DNA from: an uncultured Bacteroidia bacterium
GTDB taxonomy: Bacteria > Bacteroidota > Bacteroidia > J057 > CALAJH01
Length of the DNA stretch: 39,306 bases
Direction of reading: 5' to 3'
Assembly: GCA_937922655.1 (NCBI GenBank)
Contig: CALAJH010000023.1
Coordinates: 1 to 39,306 of the forward strand
Shown here: positions 17,485-26,277 of the stretch, piece by piece
Layout of the letters: the number at the start of each line of letters is the position of its first letter
Position numbering within the stretch: position 1 is the first letter of the stretch
Notes under the pieces: generated by a model
The model's input: only the letters and a program-made list of their open reading frames with translations
Database searches by the model: none
Told to the model about the DNA's origin: nothing
Position numbers and translations under genes: made by a program

Positions 17485-18530
17485 ATGAAATTTTGGACGA
17501 CGGCCGTTTTCGTTTTGGGGATGCTTTGCGAGTTGGGCGCGCAGCCGGCTTACACTCCCCAAGCAAACATTGGCAGAAGAAAAAGGTATCTGAATTTAGG
17601 CGGCGACGTCCAAAAAGTTCAAACTTTGGCCAAAGAAAAAAAATCAACGAAGCCATCCGCGAGGCGGAGCTAACCTTCATTTTCAACACCGAGCCCCGAT
17701 ACCGTATCTCTCAGATAACCACTTGGACCGGCGAGAAAAAGTCTTTTCTTGACCTAAGCAACTATAAAATGCACTCGGTGTATTTTCGGGCGATAGGCCG
17801 GCATTTGCCGATTTTCAGCGCCCAAACCGACTCCGTCGGAAAAAGCGGATTTAACAACACCGAATTTAGCGCCCAAAGCGTATTTTCGACGGAAAAAAGT
17901 TCGGCGCTAACGGCGGGCTGGATTTTTTCCATCAACGAACAGGAATCGGACGGACGCGGCACCCACGCTCTCAACGGTTACAAAGCCCGACAAAAACGTA
18001 TTTTCGTCGAGTTGAACTACGGGTCTGCCGTACGAACGGACACTCTCGCCGGCACGCGGGCCCGCATTCACATACCCAACCTTACCGTCGGCGGACAATG
18101 GCTTTATACCACGGCGGGGAAACTCAACCTACAAGAACGGGACAGGACGTTCATGGAATTCGGGTTAAGCGTTTTTGCAAGAACGGGCTTGATATACAAG
18201 GACGGAACGGCGGGCGAGGATTTGGGCGAGGGCGACTATCTGTCCGTTAGCGGCGGCGGGGTACGCCTGCATTTCATGTTCGACATTCCCGCCGCCACGC
18301 TGAACCCTGTCGGAATCAAAACCAACGCCACCGTTGGAGCGTATGCCGAAGCCGTCAGCCTTTACGCCGCCGGCTTGGAACAATCGCCGTATTTCGTCAA
18401 TTCGGGCGGAGAAAGCGTTCGTTTTTATTGGGGTTTTGTGTTCAACGTTCCTTTTTACGGCTCGAGCGTCAAAAATTTCAACCGCCCCAAAGACTTTGAA
18501 ACGGACTATTCGCCGGGTACGTTGAAGTAA
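17485..18530 (+). CDS. Exported outer-membrane-like protein, interrupted by a -1 frameshift at an A8 run
   Basis: The frame from the ATG at 17485 encodes a signal peptide (residues 1-22, ending L-G-A-Q) and then stops at 17671-17673. The rest of the protein continues in the -1 frame from about 17643 to the TAA at 18528-18530. Joined, the product is about 348 aa: a signal peptide, a short charged region, then glycine- and aromatic-rich beta-strand-like sequence suggesting an outer-membrane barrel. The switch point is the A8 run at 17636-17643; one extra A restores a single frame (A-K-E-K-K-I-N-E-A). It could be a sequencing error, a phase-variable or decayed gene, or programmed slippage. I recognise no family. 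Confidence 0.7.
17637..17643 (+). other. Slippery A_AAA_AAA heptamer at the frame switch
   Basis: In the frame of the signal peptide the codons read gaA AAA AAA tca, a classic X_XXY_YYZ heptamer. A -1 slip here enters exactly the downstream open frame. No Shine-Dalgarno-like enhancer or strong stem-loop was identified by eye. Confidence 0.5.
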
Positions 18531-18818
18531 TGCGAAACCGCAATGTTTTTGTCGGTGTTTGCGGACAAGCGCCGCGGCAAAGGCCGCGGATTCAACCCGC
18601 CATTGAATTGCGCGTTCTTCATCGTTTTGTAAACAACGGGGGCATCGGCGGTAGGCGAACGCCGCGCCGGACGTTGAACAAGTTTTTATTGGGAAACGAC
18701 CCAACGAAGAAAGGGGACGGATACGGGTTGACGGGAAAATTTGCGCCGCTTACTCAAAAAAAATGGAAAATAGGCGCTAAATTTGCCGGCGATAACCATG
18801 CCCTTATCAAAAGCAACG
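18531..18818 (+). other. Intergenic region holding only a promoter
   Basis: This 288-nt spacer lies between two exported-protein genes. The only clear element is the TAAATTTG box near its end. A 120-codon frame at 18530-18892 is arginine-rich, lacks family features and overlaps the next gene, so I do not call it. Confidence 0.5.
18778..18785 (+). promoter_or_regulatory. TAnnTTTG promoter of the 687-aa exported protein
   Basis: TAAATTTG is a full match. Transcription from about 18792 would leave a short leader before the ATG at 18819, and almost none before the in-frame ATG at 18798. Confidence 0.55.
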
Positions 18819-20882
18819 ATGCGATGGCTCCGTATACTCTTGGCCGGATGGATGCTTACGGAATGGGGCCGCGCCCAAGAATCCGTCTTTGAATTTATAT
18901 TCACCACGGACGGCCGGGTTGCGCACGCCGGCGACCCGGCCATGCCCTATCGCATCGACGTCGGCCCGGCGTTTCTCGACGGTTTCGTCTCCGGATTTCG
19001 TGCGGGCAAAATCAAGGTTTACGACGACTTTGAGTGCAAGGCCCCCCTTTCCTACAATTCTTTTTGTCAGTTTTCGCACGTCAAGGAATACCTCGAATCC
19101 GAAAATCGGGAACGTATATTGACGCACGGCTTCAGCATTTGGCTCCATCAGCGCTGGGAGTACGACAACGGGCGCTGGTTGAACGTGAGCCTTACGGCGG
19201 GCCTGCGCTGGGACGACCCCGTCGGCGTATTGACCTCGAAAACGGTGTTTTTTCGTTATACCGACGCACAAGAGTTGTTCGACGTTCTGGAACTCACGCG
19301 TCGTTACAACGCCTTCCACGAAGAGACGGCGGGAGCCGTACTGACCCAATTGCGTTATAATTTCGACGTGATTGCCTTTCGTTCGTCGGCCAGCCCCCGA
19401 TGGACCTTCCACCCCGAATACAATCTCGACTACGGATTTCCGGTACAGGGGGTCAAAAGTAATTTTCGGGACAGCGTCATGGCGTTGGTACCCAATCGTC
19501 CGGTGTTCGTGCCGTCGGAGCGTTATCCGATACGGACGTTTTCGCCGTTTACGATAGCGCTTCCCGCGCCGGTGGCGAGCAAAGGCCCCGCGGACAGGCA
19601 TTTGACGTTTACGCCCGAGGAGGCGCCGTTTTGCGATTGGGCCTTTACCCAAAACTACATTTTTTACGAGAACGTCGTTCGGCAAATCCCCTATCTTTTG
19701 GCGGGCAAACAAATCACGGCTTACCATCCGGACTCGCCCGGCGTGGCGCTTTCGCCTTCGCGTTTGTTGGCCTTCGTTTCGTTGTTGGCGGGAAGCAACC
19801 ACGCGCCGCCGCCGTCCCAATGGACGGACTTTGAGGACAACGACGACGACGGCGAAAGCGAAGCCGACACCGACGACCCCCCCGCCCCGCCGCAAGACTT
19901 CGCCGCTTTTCCCCGCCTGCTCCGTGCCGACAACACCTATTGCATGGTGCGCGGCAAAATGAAGCTACACGCCGCGGGCGCCGAATTTACGCCCGATAGA
20001 TTGATACTCGGCTACAAAGACCCGGCCAACCTTGTTTCCGAAAGGCCGTTGGCCGAATTCGATCTTCAAGATTTGGCGCGGCTTTCGACGGGAAAAATCC
20101 TCGACCGCACCCTGCCCGAATTTCTTGCCTCGCTCGATTTCCGTTATCATCCCGTACAAATCAACGACTACCGCCCGTCTTCGCAAGAAGAGGCCCGGGC
20201 GTTGGCTTACGCTTTTGAAAGCACGGAGCGCAACGAACTCTTGGAACTCAAAGACCTCACGCAACGCATCACCCCCAACGTCATTCGCGCCCGCAATTTG
20301 GAAAAAGGCGCGTGTTCGCCCGCCGATTCCGCTTTTCGCGCCCTGATTCTTTTGGGCGTCGCGAACATGAAAACCGTTTCCAACACCGAAAGCATGACCA
20401 TTTACCCTTACGTGGTCAGAATGTTTCACGCCCTTACGCCCGACAGCGTTTTCAAATTGAGCGATACGGAAAAAACCAACCTCAAAACAACGACCAAAGA
20501 TTTGGAGAAAGCATACGGCAAGGTCACGGGTAAAGACCGTCCGCCGTTCGCGTTGGTGGAAATTCGAGTAGAGGGAACGTTCTCCTACAACCCCGACACC
20601 CTCGTCTTTGCCCCGACGCTCGTTCGGTTTTTACATTCGGGTAAAGAAGCGGGAATACTTTCGCTGACGACGCAAGCGGGCGAAACCAAAATCAACGGGT
20701 TGGCGGCGGCGGAGTACGCCGCAAGGCTCGAATATCCCCACCGGGTGGTAAAGGCGGGAAAGTGGACGGCGCCGAACGCCGAAGCCGCGGAAATTCTTCG
20801 TTCGGCCTTCGAAAACCGTCGCACCGAAAAATTACAAAACTTGGGCGTTTACTGGAAACGCGAATTTTGGGCCGCTCCTTAA
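18819..20882 (+). CDS. Large exported protein of unknown function
   Basis: The 687-aa product has a signal peptide (residues 1-20, M-R-W-L-R-I-L-L-A-G-W-M-L, cleavage near G-R-A/Q). The N-terminal half is rich in tryptophan and aromatic residues. An acidic, proline-ended linker follows at about residues 340-360 (D-N-D-D-D-G-E-S-E-A-D, P-P-A-P-P). The C-terminal half is more helical, with a duplicated feel: each half contains a loop of the A-G-K-I-K-V or S-T-G-K-I-L type. There are no metal or catalytic motifs I can assign and no T9SS tail. An alternative start is the ATG at 18798. With the upstream frameshifted gene it may form a two-gene envelope unit, but it has its own promoter. Confidence 0.7.
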   Translation: MRWLRILLAGWMLTEWGRAQESVFEFIFTTDGRVAHAGDPAMPYRIDVGPAFLDGFVSGFRAGKIKVYDDFECKAPLSYNSFCQFSHVKEYLESENRERILTHGFSIWLHQRWEYDNGRWLNVSLTAGLRWDDPVGVLTSKTVFFRYTDAQELFDVLELTRRYNAFHEETAGAVLTQLRYNFDVIAFRSSASPRWTFHPEYNLDYGFPVQGVKSNFRDSVMALVPNRPVFVPSERYPIRTFSPFTIALPAPVASKGPADRHLTFTPEEAPFCDWAFTQNYIFYENVVRQIPYLLAGKQITAYHPDSPGVALSPSRLLAFVSLLAGSNHAPPPSQWTDFEDNDDDGESEADTDDPPAPPQDFAAFPRLLRADNTYCMVRGKMKLHAAGAEFTPDRLILGYKDPANLVSERPLAEFDLQDLARLSTGKILDRTLPEFLASLDFRYHPVQINDYRPSSQEEARALAYAFESTERNELLELKDLTQRITPNVIRARNLEKGACSPADSAFRALILLGVANMKTVSNTESMTIYPYVVRMFHALTPDSVFKLSDTEKTNLKTTTKDLEKAYGKVTGKDRPPFALVEIRVEGTFSYNPDTLVFAPTLVRFLHSGKEAGILSLTTQAGETKINGLAAAEYAARLEYPHRVVKAGKWTAPNAEAAEILRSAFENRRTEKLQNLGVYWKREFWAAP

Positions 20883-20896
20883 CGGCTCGGAAAGCA

Positions 20897-20951
20897 AAGC
20901 ATTGCCGGTAATATTGTCTTTTTTACGCATAAAAGTATGCCTACAATGCTT
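20897..20951 (+). repeat. Nested inverted repeats in the exbB promoter region
   Basis: An outer 8-bp inverted repeat, AAGCATTG (20897-20904) and CAATGCTT (20944-20951), encloses an inner GCATA/TATGC hairpin with an AAAG loop. The outer right arm touches the TTG at 20950-20952 that may serve as the -33 box. It could be a regulator site or an mRNA 3' structure of the preceding gene; no T-run follows. Confidence 0.4.
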
Positions 20952-20976
20952 GTGTAAAAAAAAGTTGCTATTTTTG
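20950..20976 (+). promoter_or_regulatory. Promoter of the exbB-exbD-exbD-tonB operon
   Basis: TATTTTTG (20969-20976) is a full -7 match, with TTG at 20950-20952 16 nt upstream. This spacer is somewhat short compared with the usual 19-21 nt. The leader to the exbB ATG is about 80 nt and AT-rich. Confidence 0.55.
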
Positions 20977-21063
20977 AGGGTCAAACGCAAGTTTTTGCTA
21001 AACGTTTACCCATTTAAAAATAATTTAACCCAAATTTGAAATAAAATACGAAATTAAGTATCA

Positions 21064-21891
21064 ATGGAAGCAACAACAACGAACGTAGAGGCCGGCAAAA
21101 AGTCCGGCGGGCTGAAAGGACTTTTCGGACCGATAACGGTATTCGGTTCGATTTTCGTCGGCATACTGATTTACACCTTGATATTAGGAGACTCTCAAAA
21201 TTTCGACGAGGAGGGTCACCCGGTTAAAGAAGGATTGCGTCACTGGCTGGGCCTGATGTACAAAGGCGGCTTTATGGTGCCGGTGGCTTTGGGCTTGTTT
21301 TTCACCGTTATCGTTACGTCCATCGAACGAATGATTACCCTCGGCCGGGCGAGCGGTAAAGGCAACCTCGACGTTTTTGTCAAAAAAATTCAAGATTTAC
21401 TTCAAGCGCGCGACGTCGAAGGCGCGATGCGCGAATGCGACGAACAACGCGGCTCGGTTGGCAACGTTGTTAAGGAGGTATTGGTCAAATACCGCGAAAT
21501 GGAGCGCGACACCACCCTCCCCAAAGACCAAAAAATCTTGGCCATACAAAAAGCGCAAGAAGAAGCCGTCGCCCTCGAACTTCCGATGCTGGAAAAAAAC
21601 TTCGTCATCATTTCGACGATCGTTCCGGTAGCCACGCTCGTCGGGCTTATTGGAACGGTATTGGGGATGATTCGGGCGTTCTCGGCTTTGGCCTCGTCGG
21701 GTACGCCGGATACGGCCTCGCTTTCGACGGGTATTTCCGAGGCCTTGATTAACACCGCGCTCGGTATCACGACCTCGACCATTGCGACGGTCGTGTACAA
21801 CTACTTTACCAGCCGCATCGACGCCATGACCTTCCGTATGGACGAGGCGGGCATGAGCATCGCCGCCACCTTCGCCGAAAAACACGCCTAA
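21064..21891 (+). CDS. exbB: ExbB/TolQ/MotA-family proton channel protein
   Basis: This 275-aa inner-membrane protein forms the stator-like motor that harvests the proton gradient to energise TonB. Hydrophobic segments lie at about residues 26-42, 68-86, 176-200 and 215-240. The long cytoplasmic loop between the second and third and the conserved T-L-V-G-L-I-G-T-V-L-G-M followed by G-I-S-E-A-L-I-N-T-A-L-G are ExbB signatures. It is the first gene of a four-gene operon, with 15 nt to exbD. Confidence 0.95.
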   Translation: MEATTTNVEAGKKSGGLKGLFGPITVFGSIFVGILIYTLILGDSQNFDEEGHPVKEGLRHWLGLMYKGGFMVPVALGLFFTVIVTSIERMITLGRASGKGNLDVFVKKIQDLLQARDVEGAMRECDEQRGSVGNVVKEVLVKYREMERDTTLPKDQKILAIQKAQEEAVALELPMLEKNFVIISTIVPVATLVGLIGTVLGMIRAFSALASSGTPDTASLSTGISEALINTALGITTSTIATVVYNYFTSRIDAMTFRMDEAGMSIAATFAEKHA

Positions 21892-21906
21892 TTCCTGTAA
21901 GCGCTT

Positions 21907-22545
21907 ATGGGAAAAATTGCCGTCAAACGCAAAAGTACTTTCATCGACATGACGCCGATGGTCGACCTTGCGTTTTTGCTTATCACCTTCTTTATGCTGA
22001 CGATTAAGTTCGTACCGCCCGAATCGGTAGAGGTGAGCATGCCGTCGTCGATTGCGACGACGGCACAGCCGCCCAAAAACCTCATGACCATCATCATCAG
22101 CCAAGAAGGACGCGTCTTTTTCGGCGTTTCCAATCCCGACGACCGCGTCAATATCCTTCGACGCATGGGCAAGGAATACGGATACACTTTCACCGCCGAA
22201 CAAGAAAACCAATTTCGCCTGCTCAACGACGTGGGCGTCGATATCAAAACCCTCGGCCAATTCTTGGACTTGTCGCCCGAAAAACGCAAAGAAGTATTGA
22301 AAACGACGACGGGCGTACCGATAGATTCCACCAACAACCAATTGGACAAATGGGTGATTCAATCGCGCTTTGCCACCAACGACGGATTAAGCCTTGTGAT
22401 AAAAGCCGACCAAAAAACGCCGTACACGGTCATACGAGAAGTCGTCAATACGCTTAAAAAGCAAAAACTCAATCGGTTCAACCTCATCACGATGCAGGAA
22501 GCGGACCCGCGTCCGGGCCGCGTCGAAACCAATGAAAAAAAATAA
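21907..22545 (+). CDS. exbD: Biopolymer transporter ExbD (first copy)
   Basis: This 212-aa protein has one transmembrane helix carrying the proton-binding Asp (D20 in D-M-T-P-M-V-D-L-A-F-L-L) and a periplasmic domain. The periplasmic part is longer than in E. coli ExbD, as is usual in Bacteroidota, with an insertion around residues 80-140. It works with ExbB and the second ExbD. Confidence 0.94.
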   Translation: MGKIAVKRKSTFIDMTPMVDLAFLLITFFMLTIKFVPPESVEVSMPSSIATTAQPPKNLMTIIISQEGRVFFGVSNPDDRVNILRRMGKEYGYTFTAEQENQFRLLNDVGVDIKTLGQFLDLSPEKRKEVLKTTTGVPIDSTNNQLDKWVIQSRFATNDGLSLVIKADQKTPYTVIREVVNTLKKQKLNRFNLITMQEADPRPGRVETNEKK

Positions 22546-22558
22546 ACGTATATAAGAC

Positions 22559-23251
22559 ATGGCAGCGGAAGTAGGCGGCGACGGCGGGGGAAAGAAAAAG
22601 CAGAAAAAGGGCCGAAAAAAACGGGCCATCCCCCGCATTGACATGACCCCCATGGTGGACCTTGGATTCTTGTTGCTAACGTTTTTCGTCTTGACGGCCC
22701 GTTTGAGCGTACCGACGGTCATGCCCGTCGTCGTTCCCGCCGACAAAGACCCCAACGACAAAGAACAAGACAAGGTCTCGGAAGAAAAAATTCTCAATCT
22801 TATCCTCACGGGTAAAGACAGAATTTATTGGTACAAAGGCGGCGGAAAAAAAGAGGGCGTCGAAATCAACCGCACCTTTTTCGAGGGTGCGGCGAAGAAA
22901 TCCGACCCCGCCGCCGAAGAATCGTCGAGCCGCCCGGCCTATTGGGGCGAAGGCGTACGCAAGGTCATTTTTGAAAAAAAGCAAGAGCTCAAAAAACGCC
23001 GGCGAGAACTCAATTTCACCGAGGAAGACCCGCTCATCGTACTCATCAAAATGACCGACGACGCCGTCTATCGCAATATGGTCGACATTCTCGACGAAAT
23101 GAACATTACCGAACAAGGCAAATACATGCTTTTGGACGCCGACCCCGCCGAGATTGAAATCATTAAAGCCTATGAGGAAAACGAGGGCAAAGGCTTTTCG
23201 GTAGAAAAAAGTTTGGCCAAAATTGCTTCGGGCGCGGGCAACAAAAAATAG
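22559..23251 (+). CDS. exbD: Biopolymer transporter ExbD (second copy)
   Basis: This 230-aa paralogue of the preceding gene has a lysine-rich cytoplasmic start, one transmembrane helix with the key Asp (D34 in D-M-T-P-M-V-D-L-G-F-L-L) and a lysine- and glutamate-rich periplasmic domain. Two different ExbDs beside one ExbB is common in Bacteroidota and suggests a hetero-dimer in the channel. It starts 13 nt after the first exbD. Confidence 0.94.
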   Translation: MAAEVGGDGGGKKKQKKGRKKRAIPRIDMTPMVDLGFLLLTFFVLTARLSVPTVMPVVVPADKDPNDKEQDKVSEEKILNLILTGKDRIYWYKGGGKKEGVEINRTFFEGAAKKSDPAAEESSSRPAYWGEGVRKVIFEKKQELKKRRRELNFTEEDPLIVLIKMTDDAVYRNMVDILDEMNITEQGKYMLLDADPAEIEIIKAYEENEGKGFSVEKSLAKIASGAGNKK

Positions 23252-23299
23252 TTTTTGTACGTATATGAAAAAGACAAACCACTCAAACCTTCAACGCTT

Positions 23300-24124
23300 A
23301 TGGCAGAAGTAACCGTCATGCCGGCCGATTTGGACGAAATTGTCTTTCGAGGCCGCAACCGCGAATACGGCGCCTACGACCTGCGCCGCGTTTTTCCCCG
23401 CAACATGGGCATCGCCTTTGCCATAGGGGCCGGCTTGATTCTGCTCTTGATTTTGGCGACGGTGTTGTCGAAGTTCATCGGCTCGTCAGGTCCGGAGGAC
23501 GCCGAACTGCAAGAGGTGGTGGCCTCGCTTTCCGAACCGCCGCCCCTCGACGAAAAACAACCCGAAGAAATCAAGGTCGAACCCCCACCCCCGCCGTTGA
23601 AAAGCGAAGTCAAGTTCGTGCCTCCGGAAGTCGTCGAACACGAAAAAGCCGACCCCGAAGTCAAAATTATCGAAAAAGACTCGCTCCTCGAATTGAAAGC
23701 CGACATCGGCTCCCAGAACGTGCAAGGCGACGACGACGCGCCGCCGAACATCGGCTACGTCGAAGAAAAAGGCACCGGTACCGCGCCCGTTGAAATCGCC
23801 CCCGTCGAAAAAGACCCCGAACCCGACGAATTCGTCGCCGTTGAAAAACAACCTGACCCCGTGAATTTGGCCGACATCAAAAAGGCCATCGTCTATCCGC
23901 CCATCGCCAAAGACAACGGCATACAAGGCAAAGTCTTTATCCGTATGCTCGTCAATAAAGAGGGCGTTCCCGAAAAACACATCGTCGTCAAGTCCCCGCA
24001 CGAACTTTTGACCAAAGCCTGCGTGGACCAAATCTACAAACTACGCTTCACCCCCGGCATCCAAGCCGGAAAGCCGATTAAAGTTTGGGTGATGATACCG
24101 TTCGACTTCAGCTTGCGCAACTAA
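23300..24124 (+). CDS. tonB: TonB-family energy transducer
   Basis: TonB carries energy from ExbBD to outer-membrane receptors. The 274-aa product has an N-terminal cytoplasmic part (E-I-V-F-x-G-R-N-R-E-Y-G-A-Y-x-L-R, a Bacteroidota TonB signature), one membrane helix at about residues 36-58, a long proline- and glutamate-rich periplasmic spacer and a C-terminal TonB domain (Y-P-P-I-A-K-D-N-G-I-Q-G-K-V through L-R-F-T-P-G). I use the ATG at 23300, not the upstream TTG at 23255. It is the last gene of the operon and is followed by a strong terminator. Confidence 0.94.
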   Translation: MAEVTVMPADLDEIVFRGRNREYGAYDLRRVFPRNMGIAFAIGAGLILLLILATVLSKFIGSSGPEDAELQEVVASLSEPPPLDEKQPEEIKVEPPPPPLKSEVKFVPPEVVEHEKADPEVKIIEKDSLLELKADIGSQNVQGDDDAPPNIGYVEEKGTGTAPVEIAPVEKDPEPDEFVAVEKQPDPVNLADIKKAIVYPPIAKDNGIQGKVFIRMLVNKEGVPEKHIVVKSPHELLTKACVDQIYKLRFTPGIQAGKPIKVWVMIPFDFSLRN

Positions 24125-24128
24125 TTCC

Positions 24129-24156
24129 ATCCCCCCGGCTTCGGGGGGATTTTTTG
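24129..24156 (+). terminator. Intrinsic terminator of the exb-tonB operon
   Basis: An 8-bp stem (ATCCCCCC with its complement) and a six-base loop are followed by TTTTTTG, just after the tonB stop. Confidence 0.92.
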
Positions 24157-24191
24157 TCGTTGCAAAACGACGGACTTTTCTCTAAACTTAC

Positions 24192-24199
24192 TAATTTTG
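24192..24199 (+). promoter_or_regulatory. TAnnTTTG promoter of nadE
   Basis: TAATTTTG is a full match, about 35 nt before the ATG at 24235 and downstream of the tonB terminator. It rules out the longer frame starting at 24085 inside tonB. Confidence 0.6.
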
Positions 24200-24234
24200 C
24201 ACATTCCCGTTGCAAACAAGACGGGTCATGCTTT

Positions 24235-26163
24235 ATGCAGGCGATAATTTTGGCGGGTTCCTGCCTCAATCAAACCCCCTTGGATTGGAAAGGCAACCTT
24301 GAACGAATACTTAAAACCGTCGAAGCGGCCAAGGCGGCAAAAGCCGCCGTGCTTTGTTTGCCCGAACTTTGTTTGTCGGGTTACGGATGCGAGGATGCTT
24401 TTTTTTCCGATTCGACGGTCGAGCGCTCGCTGACGGGATTGGAAAAAGTGATAGCGGCAAGCAAGGGTTTGGCCCTATCGGTCGGTTTGCCCTTACAATA
24501 CGAAAATTGTCTTTACAATTGCGCGGCCATGGTTTTCGACCGAAAACTTTTGGGTTTTTACGCCAAAAACGAACTCGCCGGCGACGGCATACACTACGAA
24601 CCGCGTTGGTTCAAGCCGTGGCCCGACGGCGAACTCGTCGAATACGACTTCAAAGGCAAAGCCTATCCTTTCGGCGACACGGCTTTTGAAATCGGCGGCG
24701 TACGCATCGGCTTTGAAATCTGCGAAGACGCATGGAACGGCGTTCGTCCCGCACAACGCCATTATCTCAACAACGTCGATGTTATCCTCAACCCGTCCGC
24801 TTCGCATTTCTCGTTCGGAAAAACGAAATTGCGCCGGGGTTTGGTCGTCGAAGCCTCCCGTTCCTACGCCTGCGCCTACGTTTACAGCAACCTCTTGGGC
24901 GTCGAAGCCGGGCGCATTATTTACGACGGTGAAATCATTATCGCCCAAGCCGGCAAACTATTGGCCCAAAACCAACGCTTTTCTTTTCAAGACTTTCAAA
25001 TCCTGACGGCGACGGTGGATTTGGACGGGCCGCGACGCGCGCGAAAAAAACTATTTGGTTTTCGTCCCAACGTGGTGGCGGAAGTCGAGGTCGCCGAAGG
25101 CCGTCTTTCCGAAACCCGTTTCGTCCCTCCCGCGCCCGACGCGATTGCGCCCGACATGGACAAAAACGAGGAAATCTATCGGTCGCTAACGCTGGCGATG
25201 TTCGATTACATGCGTAAAAGTTACAGCAGGGGGTTTGTGGTTTCGCTTTCGGGGGGGGCCGACTCGTCGGCGTGTGCGGTTTTGGCCGCGCGGGCCATCG
25301 TCGAAGCCGAAAAGGAATTGGGCGCCGAAGAGTTTGCCCGAAAAACCGCCTATTTGCAAGACCGTTCGGTTTCCGCCCTTTTGACGTGCGTTTATCAGGC
25401 GACGCAAAACAGCAGCGCCGCCACCGAAGAAAGCGCCCGTGAACTTGCCCGAGAACTTGGCGCCGCTTTTCATCGGTGGAGCATCGACGAACTGCTCGAA
25501 GATTACGTCCAAAAAGCCGAGGCCGCCATCGGACGCAAAACTTCGTGGGAATCCGACGATATCGCCCTACAAAACATTCAGGCCCGGGTGCGGGCGCCCG
25601 GCGTATGGATGTTGGCCAACGTCTTCGGGGCCCTGCTTATCACTACCGGCAATCGAAGCGAAGCCGCCGTCGGTTACGCAACCATGGACGGCGACACCGC
25701 CGGCGGACTCGCACCCCTCGGCGGACTCGACAAAGCCGCCTTACTCGACTGGCTGCGTTGGGCCGAAAAACAACTCGATTTGCCCGGACTGCGTTTCGTC
25801 AATAAGCTTCGCCCCTCCGCCGAACTTCGCCCACTCGAACACGACCAAACCGACGAGGACGACCTCATGCCTTATCCCATCCTCGACGCCATCGAACGTT
25901 GCGCGATTCACGAGTATAAATCCCCGTTGGACACGTTCCTTACGCTTCGAGGCGTTGTCGAGGACGAACGCCTCAAAGGCTACGTTCGCAAATTTTTCGG
26001 CTTATGGGCGAGAAACCAGTGGAAACGCGAACGTTACGCCCCCTCGTTTCACCTCGACGACGCCAACCTCGACCCCCGAACATGGTGCAGGTTCCCCATT
26101 CTTTCCGGCGGCTTTGTCGAAGAATTGGCCGAACTCGAACGCTTTGACGTCAAGAGTCGCTAG
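24235..26163 (+). CDS. nadE: Glutamine-dependent NAD+ synthetase
   Basis: NadE makes NAD+ from deamido-NAD+, ATP and glutamine. The 642-aa protein has an N-terminal nitrilase-type amidase with triad E44 (L-P-E-L), K111 (Y-A-K-N-E) and C163 (E-I-C-E-D), which supplies ammonia. The C-terminal synthetase has the PPi-loop S339-G-G-A-D-S. The length matches the long two-domain form. It is monocistronic, with its own promoter. Confidence 0.96.
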   Translation: MQAIILAGSCLNQTPLDWKGNLERILKTVEAAKAAKAAVLCLPELCLSGYGCEDAFFSDSTVERSLTGLEKVIAASKGLALSVGLPLQYENCLYNCAAMVFDRKLLGFYAKNELAGDGIHYEPRWFKPWPDGELVEYDFKGKAYPFGDTAFEIGGVRIGFEICEDAWNGVRPAQRHYLNNVDVILNPSASHFSFGKTKLRRGLVVEASRSYACAYVYSNLLGVEAGRIIYDGEIIIAQAGKLLAQNQRFSFQDFQILTATVDLDGPRRARKKLFGFRPNVVAEVEVAEGRLSETRFVPPAPDAIAPDMDKNEEIYRSLTLAMFDYMRKSYSRGFVVSLSGGADSSACAVLAARAIVEAEKELGAEEFARKTAYLQDRSVSALLTCVYQATQNSSAATEESARELARELGAAFHRWSIDELLEDYVQKAEAAIGRKTSWESDDIALQNIQARVRAPGVWMLANVFGALLITTGNRSEAAVGYATMDGDTAGGLAPLGGLDKAALLDWLRWAEKQLDLPGLRFVNKLRPSAELRPLEHDQTDEDDLMPYPILDAIERCAIHEYKSPLDTFLTLRGVVEDERLKGYVRKFFGLWARNQWKRERYAPSFHLDDANLDPRTWCRFPILSGGFVEELAELERFDVKSR

Positions 26164-26277
26164 TTTCCGCATGCCGGTTCCATCTTTCGCCGTCGGCTTG
26201 TTTTTTGTGCAAACCAAAGACGTTTTTACCAAAACCAAGGGATTAGGCAATCACATTGCCGCCGAAGTCTAATCCGG

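Noticed and set aside
18530-18892. 120-codon frame between the two exported-protein genes
   Set aside because: It is arginine-rich, overlaps the next gene's signal peptide and has no family features.
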